NCBI GenBank assembly: GCA_021793645.1
Contig: JAJYSJ010000024.1
Location: forward strand, 1 to 37,919
Direction of reading: 5' to 3'
DNA: 37,919 nt
Source of the DNA: Bacillota bacterium
Lineage (GTDB): Bacteria; Bacillota; Sulfobacillia; JAJZYS01; JAJYTV01
Translations under genes and position numbers: made by a program
Part shown: positions 8,166-15,459 of the stretch, piece after piece
Numbering within the stretch: the stretch's first letter is position 1
How the letters are laid out: each line of letters opens with the position of its first letter
Notes under the pieces: generated by a model
Databases searched by the model: none
Told to the model about the DNA's origin: nothing
Seen by the model: the letters and a program-made list of their open reading frames with translations, nothing else

Positions 8166-8226
8166 TTCGAGTACCTTTTGCTTCTGAGGCAACGAAGCCG
8201 TTTCGAGTACATTAATTTTGAGGCAA
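8166..8226 (-). repeat. Right terminal inverted repeat, two tandem motif copies
   Basis: Read leftward from 8226 it gives TTGCCTCAA, TGTACTCGAA, TTGCCTCAGAA, GGTACTCGAA. The spacing between motifs is the same as at the left end. Confidence 0.75.
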
Positions 8227-8235
8227 GTCGCCGGG

Positions 8236-8264
8236 TTGACTTCACTCCTCCGCCGGGGTACGGT
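8236..8264 (+). promoter_or_regulatory. Sigma-A-like promoter of the small peptide unit
   Basis: TTGACT (8236-8241) and TACGGT (8259-8264) are separated by 17 bp. Transcription would begin near 8271. The leader contains a small inverted repeat, CAGAT and ATCTG at about 8270-8286, and then the ribosome site. Confidence 0.5.
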
Positions 8265-8303
8265 GTGTGCAGATTTCCGCGATCTGTAAAGGAGGGAGAG
8301 ACC

Positions 8304-8369
8304 ATGGCCAACGACGTCTTTTGCTGCACGCTTGGTGCGTTGTCGGCCGGCGTCTCCCACCCAGCCTAA
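8304..8369 (+). CDS. 21-residue peptide with a Cys-Cys pair (unknown function)
   Basis: ATG 8304 follows a near-perfect AAAGGAGGGAG with seven bases of spacing. The product is 21 residues long. It begins MANDVFCCTLG, has the Cys pair at positions 7-8, a small-residue stretch LGALSAG in the middle, and ends SHPA. I do not recognise a family. The unit is compact: promoter at 8236-8264, short leader, this ORF, then a strong terminator from 8384, giving a transcript of about 145 bases. No peptide-modifying enzyme or dedicated transporter lies next to it. It could be a secreted or modified peptide precursor, a leader peptide controlling the kinase gene downstream, or a small RNA that happens to carry an ORF. 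Confidence 0.5.
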   Translation: MANDVFCCTLGALSAGVSHPA

Positions 8370-8383
8370 GCAGCGCAGGGTTA

Positions 8384-8416
8384 AAGACCGCAGGCCGACA
8401 GCCTGCGGTCTTCTTT
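8384..8416 (+). terminator. Rho-independent terminator after the small peptide gene
   Basis: A perfect 12-bp stem, AAGACCGCAGGC with GCCTGCGGTCTT, encloses the 5-base loop CGACA. It is followed by CTTTG, a modest U-tract. Confidence 0.85.
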
Positions 8417-8474
8417 GTGCTTGCTGCGGTATGAGGGCCTGCCTTCCACTACACCGATTGCGGAGGGAAACACT

Positions 8475-9218
8475 ATTTTCGACGAAGAGGCAATTTCGGA
8501 GTTCTACGATCGTGATCTGATCACTGACGTGATCGGCCAACTTAAGGCCGGCAAAGAGGCACAGGTATTTGTCTGCCGCGCCCATCCAAAGACAGGTTAC
8601 GATCTCCTCGCCGCCAAGTTGTACCGCCCGCGCGAACAGCGTGGCTTCCGCAGCGAGGCGCCCTACCTCGAAGGACGCGGCAGCCTCAGGTGCGGCAGGG
8701 CGCGCGATAGCAGCGTGACCCGCGCGATCGATCGGCGAAGCCGTGCCGGCAAGACCCTGCTCTCAGAGACCTGGGTCCGGCGCGAGTACGACGTGCTGCA
8801 CCGGCTGAAGCGCGAGGGGGTGCAGGTACCTGCACCGGTCGCATGTACTGAGCATGCGGTACTGATGCAGTACCTCGGCGACGAGCACGCCCCCGCCCCC
8901 CGTCTCCTCGCGCAGTCGCTGACAGCAGGAGAGGCTGCAGCGTTCCGCGCGGCGCTCCTGGAAGATGTGGAGCGCTGCTTGCGCGCCGGTCTCATCCACG
9001 GTGACCTCTCGCCGTACAACGTGCTGGTCTTCCAAGGGGCGCCTTGGATCATCGACCTGCCACAGGCGGTTGATGCTGCCGTGCATCCGGATGGCCGCTC
9101 CCTGCTCCGTCGTGACGTGACGAACCTCACACGTCACTTCGCGCGCCACGGCATCCCGGATGACGGTGCTGACTATGCTGATGCGCTGTGGGAGCAGTAT
9201 GAGCGCGGACGCATCTAG
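8475..9218 (+). CDS. RIO-type serine/threonine protein kinase
   Basis: This is a protein kinase-like ATPase of the RIO1 group. Visible motifs are the ATP-binding segment QLKAGKEAQVFVCRA, the catalytic loop LIHGDLSPYNVLV, and the metal-binding Asp in WIIDLPQAVD, where RIO kinases have IDxxQ instead of DFG. The start is a problem. The frame is open from a TTG at 8415, but that lies in the tail of the upstream terminator. The only good ribosome site, GGAGGG at 8462-8467, points to an ATT at 8475 in the right frame. ATG 8431 is in another frame. I list the ATT start, giving 247 residues, as provisional. A start damaged by an indel is an alternative. Bacterial RIO kinases are little characterised. 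The stop is TAG at 9216-9218, 54 bases from the converging HPP gene. Confidence 0.75.
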   Translation: MFDEEAISEFYDRDLITDVIGQLKAGKEAQVFVCRAHPKTGYDLLAAKLYRPREQRGFRSEAPYLEGRGSLRCGRARDSSVTRAIDRRSRAGKTLLSETWVRREYDVLHRLKREGVQVPAPVACTEHAVLMQYLGDEHAPAPRLLAQSLTAGEAAAFRAALLEDVERCLRAGLIHGDLSPYNVLVFQGAPWIIDLPQAVDAAVHPDGRSLLRRDVTNLTRHFARHGIPDDGADYADALWEQYERGRI

Positions 9219-9272
9219 AGAGGGACCGCTTCGAATGCCGGCACGCACACGTCCGGGGCTCCAACGCTTGGT

Positions 9273-9806
9273 TTACTGTCCACCGTTCACATTGGCGTTT
9301 CCCAATCTGTCATTGGTCTTGGCGGGCCGACGCGGATAGGTCGGCCATCCGGCGACGCGCCGACTCAGAACCGCGGCGCTGCCCACCGCAACAAGCGTGA
9401 ATGCGGCAACGGGAATGAGCGGGAACAGGACCGACGGACGAAGGAGAAGCGGATACATCGACAAGGCCAGAGCAGGGGGGTGGTAAGTTCGCAGAGCATT
9501 GAGCAGCACGAACGTGGCAACTGCGGCTACCACGGCCCAGACGGGTCCGTGCACGGAGAACGAGAAGACCGTGCCAATGGCAGCGCCGAGCGTCGATCCA
9601 AGCACCACAGGCAGCGGCTGCGCCACGTCCTGTTCTGAAAGTCGTAGAACAATGCTTAGCGTTGCGGCGAACGGTGGCACCAGCAGTACCCGCAAAACTC
9701 CTGGCTGCCCATCGGGCAGTGCAACGAGGGCGAGCATCAGGACAAACCAAATGTATCCGGACCAGAGGTGCGATACTTGACCTGTACGAACGGGAGCACT
9801 CGGCAC
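9273..9806 (-). CDS. HPP family integral membrane protein
   Basis: The protein has 177 residues and about four to five hydrophobic helices. HPP proteins (PF04982) are small membrane proteins. Plastid and cyanobacterial members have been linked to nitrite transport, but bacterial roles are open. Family marks are LLVPPFAATLSIV near residue 45 and the eponymous HPP in TYHPPALALS near residue 110. The start is GTG at 9806 with AGGAGG eight bases upstream. The C-terminal ~25 residues are polar and Asn-rich. It converges on the RIO kinase gene and follows a truncated frame on the same strand. Confidence 0.8.
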   Translation of the reverse strand: MPSAPVRTGQVSHLWSGYIWFVLMLALVALPDGQPGVLRVLLVPPFAATLSIVLRLSEQDVAQPLPVVLGSTLGAAIGTVFSFSVHGPVWAVVAAVATFVLLNALRTYHPPALALSMYPLLLRPSVLFPLIPVAAFTLVAVGSAAVLSRRVAGWPTYPRRPAKTNDRLGNANVNGGQ

Positions 9807-9831
9807 AAGCGAAGCCTCCTACCTACCCCTG

Positions 9832-10008
9832 CTATGCCTGGGCTGGAATTGCGGCTTGAGGGTAGCTGGTGTGGATTCGAACCCACGTTTCCACGTCCAC
9901 CGGAAGATTTCTGGACGGTGAGGGATCGCGCACGATGTTGGCGAGAGCGGAGGTCACATAGGCCGACCCGTTGCCCACATCGCCACCGTAAGGACATAGC
10001 AAGTTGAT
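9832..10008 (-). pseudogene. C-terminal remnant of an unidentified gene
   Basis: A 58-codon open stretch lies just upstream of the HPP gene and ends 26 bases before its GTG. It reads like real protein: PYGGDVGNGSAYVTSALANI, then NLPVDVETWVRIHT. It has no start codon with a ribosome site and begins at an in-frame stop (10011-10009), exactly where the Tn5-like transposase remnant starts on the other strand. The likely story is a gene upstream of HPP that lost its 5' part to an insertion. I do not recognise the family. Confidence 0.4.
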
Positions 10009-10010
10009 CT

Positions 10011-10190
10011 ATGAACAAGCAAGGCTGTTGTGGCGAGCAAGCTGAGGTGGGGCAGAAGGGGATTAGGATCGACGCGCCAACATGGGTGCTGCGGGAGTGC
10101 GGTGGATCTGAGTTCGGCGATGGGCGGCTGACGCAGCGGCTCGACACGGTGGTATCGCCGCTGGCAGAGCATCCGAATGCGTCGTTGCGG
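10011..10190 (+). pseudogene. IS4/Tn5-like transposase N-terminal fragment
   Basis: From ATG 10011 the frame gives about 60 residues. These include APTWVLRECGGSEFGDGRL and TQRLDTVVSPLAEHPNASL, which match the DNA-binding N-terminus of Tn5-family transposases (pattern EFGG.ELGD.R...RL...A..LAE.P..S). Similarity ends at about 10190. Beyond that the open frame is only the antisense of the MFS gene. It is a truncated relic with no visible element ends. Confidence 0.65.
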
Positions 10191-10217
10191 GAGCGGCGTT
10201 CGCCTGTCGGGAGGCAG

Positions 10218-11393
10218 CTATGCCGTCCTGTGCTCACCCGTCGCACGCAGGAGCGGGCCGATGCTCAAAAACGCCAGCACCAGCAGCGCTGCGCCGAGCC
10301 CAAGGCCGAACGCTATACTGATGTGCTGCGCCGCGTAGCCGATCGGCAGGACGAGCACCGCGCCAAGTCCGTTGCCCAGACCGAGCGCGATGCCCGACCC
10401 AAGCGCAGGGTTCTCCTTGAAGATGTCCTGCCCGATCAGGGTAGTCACTGGCGCCGTGCTGAACAGTGCAATGCCGAGCAGCGCGAGGATCGGCCAGAAG
10501 GCAGCTCCCTGCACGAACTGCAAGGCAGCCAAGAGCAGTGTGCCGATCACCGAGGAGCCCCACAGCACCGTAGCGCTGCCGAGCTTATCCCGCATCATGC
10601 CGCCCACCAGGTTGCCGACGATCCCGATGCCGATCATCGTCGTGACAAGAGAGGCTCCAAGGACGTACGAGCCGCCCTCCCGATGCCAAAGCACCGGAAT
10701 CAGGGTCACGACCGTGAGGATCGCGCCGGCGCGTAGACCGGCGAAGGCACCGAGCGACACCGCCGGCCAAAGGTGCTGGCGAAAGTTCACCGGTGCACTG
10801 GCTGCGGGGCGCGCCGGAAGCTTTGGCACAACCCGCAGCAGCCATGGCCAGGTCACGACGACCCCGAGCCCGACGAGCCAGAGGTGGTCAAGGCCGAGCG
10901 CGCCCGCGAGCAGCGTCGCGACGAGCGGACCGATCGCGCGGCCGAACTCCCCTCCGACCAGGAAGACGGACATCGAGAGGCCGACGCGCGAGCCCGCCAG
11001 TCGACGTGCCGAAGCGATCGCCTGCGGGTGAAAGAGCGTCGTGCCGACACCCGCGAGCAGCAGGCCGATCGCCATGCCCCCGTAGGACCGTGACAGACTG
11101 ACCAGCACGACGCCGGCCACGGAGAGCAGCGGCCCGCCGAGCACGAGTGCTCGGCCGCCGATGCGGTCCGCGAGCAGCCCAGAAAGCGGCTGCAGCATCT
11201 GTCCGAACATCAGAATGGTCATGAGCGAACTCAGAAGGAAAAGCGGTACGTGGCGCTGCAGGGCGATCAGAGGCAGGATGCCCGGCAGGTAGTTCGCGAG
11301 CGCGTCATTGGCGAGATGTCCCCACACGAGCGCTGCGAGAGCGGATGGGTAAGGTCGGCGCTGGGCGAGCGGTTCCGTGGCGGTGCTTAGCAT
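10218..11393 (-). CDS. MFS transporter, fosmidomycin-resistance (Fsr)-like
   Basis: The protein has 391 residues and twelve predicted helices of the major facilitator superfamily. The first helix segment, WGHLANDALANYLPGILPL, is characteristic of the Fsr group, which exports fosmidomycin. The loop between helices 2 and 3 holds GLLADRIGGRALVLGG, the MFS A-motif. ATG 11393 has AAAGGAG about nine bases upstream. The gene follows the TVP38-like gene on the same strand, with a strong hairpin in the 145-bp gap. Its physiological substrate is unknown. The family name should not be read as proof of drug export. Confidence 0.85.
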   Translation of the reverse strand: MLSTATEPLAQRRPYPSALAALVWGHLANDALANYLPGILPLIALQRHVPLFLLSSLMTILMFGQMLQPLSGLLADRIGGRALVLGGPLLSVAGVVLVSLSRSYGGMAIGLLLAGVGTTLFHPQAIASARRLAGSRVGLSMSVFLVGGEFGRAIGPLVATLLAGALGLDHLWLVGLGVVVTWPWLLRVVPKLPARPAASAPVNFRQHLWPAVSLGAFAGLRAGAILTVVTLIPVLWHREGGSYVLGASLVTTMIGIGIVGNLVGGMMRDKLGSATVLWGSSVIGTLLLAALQFVQGAAFWPILALLGIALFSTAPVTTLIGQDIFKENPALGSGIALGLGNGLGAVLVLPIGYAAQHISIAFGLGLGAALLVLAFLSIGPLLRATGEHRTA

Positions 11394-11414
11394 CTGGAAG
11401 GCTCCTTTGCAATG

Positions 11415-11442
11415 CCGACGGCGCCCTCCAGGGCGCCGTCGG
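11415..11442 (-). terminator. Strong GC-rich hairpin upstream of the Fsr-like gene
   Basis: A 12-bp perfect stem, CCGACGGCGCCC with GGGCGCCGTCGG, closes a 4-base loop. There is no T-run on either side. It lies 22 bases before the start codon, with the ribosome site just after the hairpin. It could end the TVP38-like transcript, stabilise the mRNA 5' end, or regulate translation. Confidence 0.4.
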
Positions 11443-11539
11443 GGAGTGCATGTGCGTCAGGGACTGTCTGCCGCGCATGGCTGTCAACTTGATTCTATTC
11501 CGGTCGTCAAGATCTACCGCCCCACTGTGCGGCGGCGGG

Positions 11540-12208
11540 CTAATGCAGATCTGGGAACCAGCGCTTGCGAAATCGCCAACCGAGCGCCACGACCACGAGG
11601 AACAGCGCGACTCCCGCGATGCCCTCCGGCAGCGCACCGTAGCTGACGCCGTAGTAGACGCCTGCCAGCGCCACCTGGAATGGCAGCGTACCGACCGCTG
11701 TCGTCCAGATGAAGGCCCATAGGCGCACGCGCAGGATGCCCGCGGCGTAATTCACGAGGTGGTATGGCACGAACGGCAGAAAGCGTGCAATCAAGAGGCC
11801 GAACGTGCCGTGATCGGATATCCATGGCTGCACCTTGTGGAGGTAGCGGCCCGCTGCGCGCTCCACGATCGGCCGCGCGAGCCAGCGCGACGCGTAGAGC
11901 GCTATGACTGCTCCGAGGATGCCTCCAACCCAGGAGAAGAGCGTCCCCCAGATGACCCCGTAGAAGCGCAGGAGAAAGATGCTGAGGAACTCGGACGGGA
12001 CCGGCAGCACTGACGCGAGCGCCATGAGCGCAATGCCGAACGCGACGCCAAGCAGACCGAGCCCGTGCACCGTGCGCATGATCGCGTGGACGCGCCCTGT
12101 GTGCAGGAAGTAGAAGTAGACGAAGACCAAGGCCACGACCATGAGCGCTCCGATGATCGTGGTGATCAGCGTACCGGGTCCGATTGCCGCAAGACGCCTT
12201 GTTCGCAT
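11540..12208 (-). CDS. TVP38/TMEM64 (DedA-like, PF09335) membrane protein
   Basis: The protein has 222 residues and about five to six hydrophobic helices. The family landmarks are SVLPVPSEFLSIFLLRFYG and LLIARFLPFVPYHLVNYAAG, the latter being the conserved FxRFxPFxPxxxxNxxAG segment of TVP38 proteins. Relatives are linked to lipid scrambling and membrane homeostasis. ATG 12208 is chosen because the conserved hydrophobic part begins soon after. Its ribosome site (AAGGCGG) is weak. An upstream in-frame ATG at 12322 would add a Cys/Arg-rich stretch unlike the family. Confidence 0.8.
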   Translation of the reverse strand: MRTRRLAAIGPGTLITTIIGALMVVALVFVYFYFLHTGRVHAIMRTVHGLGLLGVAFGIALMALASVLPVPSEFLSIFLLRFYGVIWGTLFSWVGGILGAVIALYASRWLARPIVERAAGRYLHKVQPWISDHGTFGLLIARFLPFVPYHLVNYAAGILRVRLWAFIWTTAVGTLPFQVALAGVYYGVSYGALPEGIAGVALFLVVVALGWRFRKRWFPDLH

Positions 12209-12425
12209 GCGTGACCGCCTTGTCTGTGTTCTCACCGCATGGCGTAGCCTGCCCACGCCTAGCCGCCGGACACGCGCTTCCAGGAGAACCTGGCAAGCGC
12301 GACAGGCAATCACCCTCTTCATCGTACCGAAGAGAATGTCCAATGGCCATGCACGGTTGCGCCGGAGCGCGCCCGCTCGGTGCGCTGCGGCTTGAAGCTG
12401 TGCCGGACTGCGGGGCGCCATGATC

Positions 12426-13064
12426 TCATGCCGAACCGGTGAGCGCCTCCCAGAGGCTTGCGCGCATGACCGGTTCGCCGTGCGCAGGGCAGACGAGCTG
12501 AAAAGGAAGACGCCCCACTTCCCGCAGTGAGCGGCGGAGCGCAACCCGATCCGCCGTCAGCATCCCCGGCGCGGGTACAAGACGCCCGCCGCGACTTGTT
12601 ACGAGATCCCCTGCGAACAGGATGTCCCCCAGGCGCAATGAAACGTGACCCATCGTATGTCCCGGGGTCGGGAGCACTTCGAGGCCTCCAACGCGGCCGC
12701 CCTGCGGGTAGGTTTCATCGACCGACACCGGCTCGACGGGTACAATCGTCTGGATGACGCCTCGCAGCCCGGAGGGCCTCGCCTCGCCGCGAATGAACGG
12801 CAGATCCTCTTGCGAGGCCCAGATCTTCGCACCGGTCGCTGCGGAGAGAGCTCGCGCATTCCCGACATGATCGACGTCGTGGTGCGTCAGAGCGATATGT
12901 GCAATGTCCCGCGGATGCATTCCGTATCCGGCGATCTCGGCAAGAATGCGGTCCGCGCGGCCGCGGAACCCGGTATCAATCAGGGTAGGCTCCTCGCCCA
13001 GCACGAGATAGACATAGCTGCCTTTCGATGCCTGCAGCAAGTAAACACCCTGCGCAATCTCCAT
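12426..13064 (-). CDS. Metallo-beta-lactamase-fold hydrolase
   Basis: The protein has 212 residues and is a cytoplasmic metal-dependent hydrolase of unknown substrate. Metal-binding motifs are LTHHDVDHVGN, PTPGHTMGH and the Asp in ILFAGDLV, with a final CPAHGEP. In the first motif the second canonical His of HxHxDH is Asp, a variant seen in several MBL subfamilies. ATG 13064 has GGGAGGGG five bases upstream. The in-frame extension to 13268 is unsupported. The gene is divergent from the GH113-like gene, with 137 bp between starts. Confidence 0.85.
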   Translation of the reverse strand: MEIAQGVYLLQASKGSYVYLVLGEEPTLIDTGFRGRADRILAEIAGYGMHPRDIAHIALTHHDVDHVGNARALSAATGAKIWASQEDLPFIRGEARPSGLRGVIQTIVPVEPVSVDETYPQGGRVGGLEVLPTPGHTMGHVSLRLGDILFAGDLVTSRGGRLVPAPGMLTADRVALRRSLREVGRLPFQLVCPAHGEPVMRASLWEALTGSA

Positions 13065-13201
13065 CGCGACCCCTCCCAACTGCGCGGCGTACGCCTCGTC
13101 AGGGGAACGGTCTTCATTTCGTCGGCTGGCGGCCCATGCCTGCCTAGACCGCCCCAGCCAGATTGGGCAGGCTATGGGAACCAACGCGAGAGGAGCTGCG
13201 C

Positions 13202-14257
13202 ATGGTCCGCACCCGATTGATCCTGCGTCTGGCTGGACTGACTCTGCTGGCAACGCTGCTCGGCGCATGCGATATGGTCGATGCAGACCAAGGCTTCATC
13301 AAGGGCATCAGCTACGCCGGATACACGCCAAATGTCTACGCGACCAGCACCTCCGACCGGCTGGTCGCACAGCTGGCGACTACCGGTGCCAATTGGCTGG
13401 TCGTCATACCTCAATGGTACCAGGACGATCTGCAATCGACACAGATCGGTCCGAGGGCAAACCAGAGTCCGAGTGACGCTTCGGTGCGCCACCTCATCCA
13501 ATTCGCCCATGGTCTCGGGCTGAAGGTGATGTTGAAGCCGTTCGATGATCCAGAGAACGGGGCCTGGCGGGCGCGCATCCATCCAGGTGACTGGCCCGCA
13601 TGGTTTCGCAGCTACACGAAGTTCATCGAGCATTACGCGGACCTTGCACAAGCGGAGCACTGCGAAGCGCTGACCGTTGGCGTGGAGTACTCGTCCTCCG
13701 ATGCGTCGCATACCGCGCAGTGGCGTGAAGTGATCCGCAAGGTGCGCAGCCGCTTCTCCGGACTGCTGACCTACGCAGCCGACTGGCCGCAGTACCGCAA
13801 GATCGGGTTCTGGCAAGATCTCGACGCGATCGGCATCGACGCGTACTTCCCGCTCTCCGGTCAGCGGCAGCCATCCCTCACGGCGCTCCGATTGGGCTGG
13901 ATTCCCTGGATGCGCCAGATCACGCGCTATCTTCGGGCGTACCCCAAAAAGCGCGTGATCTTCACGGAGATCGGCTACGCCAGCCGACAAGGAGCTGCCG
14001 CCGACCCCAGCCAGTATGCCAAGGCCGCCCCTCCCGATCCCGGACTGCAGGCGCGTCTCTACCAGAGCGTCTTCGATACGGTCTACCACGAACCATGGCT
14101 GATTGGCCTATGCTGGTTCTGGTGGGACAATCCAAGCGTGCCCGACTATCCGGCAGGCCCACGCGACGTCGGCTTCACTCCCCGCGGCAAGCCGGCGGAG
14201 GCCATCCTGCGCGAGAACTTCAGGGCAGACCGGAAGGTCTTCACTCATGCCCTGTGA
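13202..14257 (+). CDS. Glycosidase lipoprotein, GH113-like (beta-mannanase family)
   Basis: The protein has 351 residues. Its N-terminus is a lipoprotein signal with lipobox LLGAC (Cys ~22), so it is probably anchored outside the membrane. The catalytic domain is a TIM barrel. GVEYSS holds the likely acid/base Glu and FTEIGYAS the nucleophile Glu, both in the pattern of GH113, whose founding mannanase comes from Alicyclobacillus. The aromatic-rich end (WLIGLCWFWWDNPS) fits the sugar-binding site. ATG 13202 follows GAGAGGAGC by five or six bases. Substrate specificity (mannan or other beta-glycan) is inference. The gene converges on the glutaredoxin gene with only three bases between stops. 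Confidence 0.8.
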   Translation: MVRTRLILRLAGLTLLATLLGACDMVDADQGFIKGISYAGYTPNVYATSTSDRLVAQLATTGANWLVVIPQWYQDDLQSTQIGPRANQSPSDASVRHLIQFAHGLGLKVMLKPFDDPENGAWRARIHPGDWPAWFRSYTKFIEHYADLAQAEHCEALTVGVEYSSSDASHTAQWREVIRKVRSRFSGLLTYAADWPQYRKIGFWQDLDAIGIDAYFPLSGQRQPSLTALRLGWIPWMRQITRYLRAYPKKRVIFTEIGYASRQGAAADPSQYAKAAPPDPGLQARLYQSVFDTVYHEPWLIGLCWFWWDNPSVPDYPAGPRDVGFTPRGKPAEAILRENFRADRKVFTHAL

Positions 14258-14260
14258 ATC

Positions 14261-14509
14261 CTAGGCCCTCGCGCCCCCGGCAACGTAGGTGCGCTCTAGG
14301 TACGCGATGATGTCCTGCTCATCGGAGAGGACGACATCGCCGTCCACCAGCACGGGTACGCTCGGCTGTCCGGAAACGCGCACGACCGTCTCGCGCTGGC
14401 TGCGGTCTCTCGGCACGCAGACGGAGATGTAGGTCATCTCCATGTCGGAGAGCTTCTGGCGCACCATCTGGCAGTAGGGGCAGCCTTCGAACTGGTACAG
14501 CGTCAACAT
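14261..14509 (-). CDS. Glutaredoxin-like thiol oxidoreductase
   Basis: The protein has 82 residues with the thioredoxin fold. The active site is FEGCPYC (residues ~8-14). The cis-Pro loop QPSVPVLVDGD and DEQDIIAYL match class-I glutaredoxins and glutathione S-transferase N-terminal-type proteins. It probably reduces disulfides or mixed thiol adducts, perhaps with bacillithiol, which is inferred from the likely phylum. ATG 14509 with GGGGGG upstream is preferred to the TTG two codons earlier. Confidence 0.85.
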   Translation of the reverse strand: MLTLYQFEGCPYCQMVRQKLSDMEMTYISVCVPRDRSQRETVVRVSGQPSVPVLVDGDVVLSDEQDIIAYLERTYVAGGARA

Positions 14510-14889
14510 GATCAATCCCCCCGGGTTTGGCTATGCCTCAGCGCACGCGCCGGTGATGCGTGGACGTCCGTTCGCAGTCGCCCGGCGCTGCGCAGGCCGT
14601 GCTTGCCTGCGCGTCGAATGGACGCAGCGGCCTCGACTCGCATGCTGCACTTCACGATACCGCAACCCCGCCTGCGCGCAAGCGCCTGCGACCTCGGCGG
14701 CCTCGTGCTTCCTGGCTCTCAGGGGGGCATCCATACGTTCACAGTGACTTTGTGCATTTGGCCGACCCCGGCGCCCGCCTTGGCCCCTACCCTCGCTAGC
14801 CTCGCCGCGGCCGACCTTTGCCTGCGCCTCGGAGGCGTCCTGTCCATCTGGGCGCTGCGGCACCCCCGCAACGCGAAGGAGTTGTACGC
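14510..14889. other. Intergenic region between divergent genes, no gene found
   Basis: This is a 380-bp stretch between the glutaredoxin start (leftward) and the GNAT start (rightward). Open frames on both strands are Arg/Ala-rich and lack ribosome sites. I see no clear promoter pair, repeat or RNA structure. Confidence 0.4.
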
Positions 14890-15450
14890 ATGACCGACCC
14901 CCTCAAGGGAACGCGCATCTTCCTCACGTCCTTTCTGGACGAGGACGTCGCCCAAATGAACGCTTGGCGCGAAGATGGAGAGTATCTGCGCCTCCTCGAC
15001 GCGGAGCCGGCCTATCCAGGAATGCCGTCTGCGTTCACACAACTCCTCGGTGCTGCCAAGAGCGGCTTCGCCTTCCCGTTTGCCCTACGCAGCATCGAGG
15101 ACCGCCGCATGGTCGGCTACGCGTCGCTCGACGGCATTCTCTGGAGCCAAGGCAGCGCTTGGCTGACGCTTGCGATTGGACGCAAGGAGGACCGCGGCAA
15201 GGGCTACGGGCGAGAGGCCATGGATCTCCTGCTCGACTTCGCCTTCGACGAACTCAACTTGCGCCGCGTCTCGCTCACCGTCTTCTCGTACAACGCTCCC
15301 GCCATCCGTCTGTATGAAGGCCTCGGGTTCGTTCGAGAAGGCTCCTTCCGCGAGTTCCTGGCACGCGATGGAGCCCTGCATGACATGCATCTGTATGGGA
15401 TGCTGCGCCGCGAGTGGCGCAGCAGGGCGCGGAGAAGCGAAGACTGCTGA
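14890..15450 (+). CDS. GNAT acetyltransferase, RimJ/RimL type
   Basis: The protein has 186 residues and transfers an acetyl group from acetyl-CoA to an amine, often an N-terminus or small molecule. The acetyl-CoA loop is visible as RKEDRGKGYGREAMDLLLDF (motif A, Q/RxxGxG/A). The C-terminal part, NLRRVSLTVFSYNAPAIRLY then EGLGFVREG, is typical of Acetyltransf_3 proteins. ATG 14890 has AAGGAG eight bases upstream. The earlier in-frame ATG at 14818 adds an Arg/Pro-rich segment and is rejected. The gene converges on the receiver gene with nine bases between. Confidence 0.85.
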   Translation: MTDPLKGTRIFLTSFLDEDVAQMNAWREDGEYLRLLDAEPAYPGMPSAFTQLLGAAKSGFAFPFALRSIEDRRMVGYASLDGILWSQGSAWLTLAIGRKEDRGKGYGREAMDLLLDFAFDELNLRRVSLTVFSYNAPAIRLYEGLGFVREGSFREFLARDGALHDMHLYGMLRREWRSRARRSEDC

Positions 15451-15459
15451 CACCGCTGA

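Larger units (their letters stand above)
7833..8226. mobile_element. Non-autonomous element (MITE-like), ~394 bp, doubled terminal repeats
   Basis: Each end carries two tandem copies of a motif beginning TTGCCTCA and ending near GGTACTTGAA, in opposite orientation at the two ends. The left end is 7833-7894 and the right end is 8166-8226. Inside, on the minus strand, is a frameshifted remnant of a transposase N-terminus. No full transposase fits, so movement would need one supplied from elsewhere. I cannot see a clear target duplication. Confidence 0.75.

Noticed and set aside
9866-9895. tRNA-like T-arm on the minus strand (GTGGGTTCGAATCCAC)
   Set aside because: No acceptor, D or anticodon arm can be built around it, and it lies inside an open frame that reads like protein. 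It is chance similarity.
14531-14863. Leftward 110-codon frame in the glutaredoxin-GNAT spacer
   Set aside because: It is low complexity (Ala, Arg, Gln, Gly), has no ribosome site and matches nothing I know.
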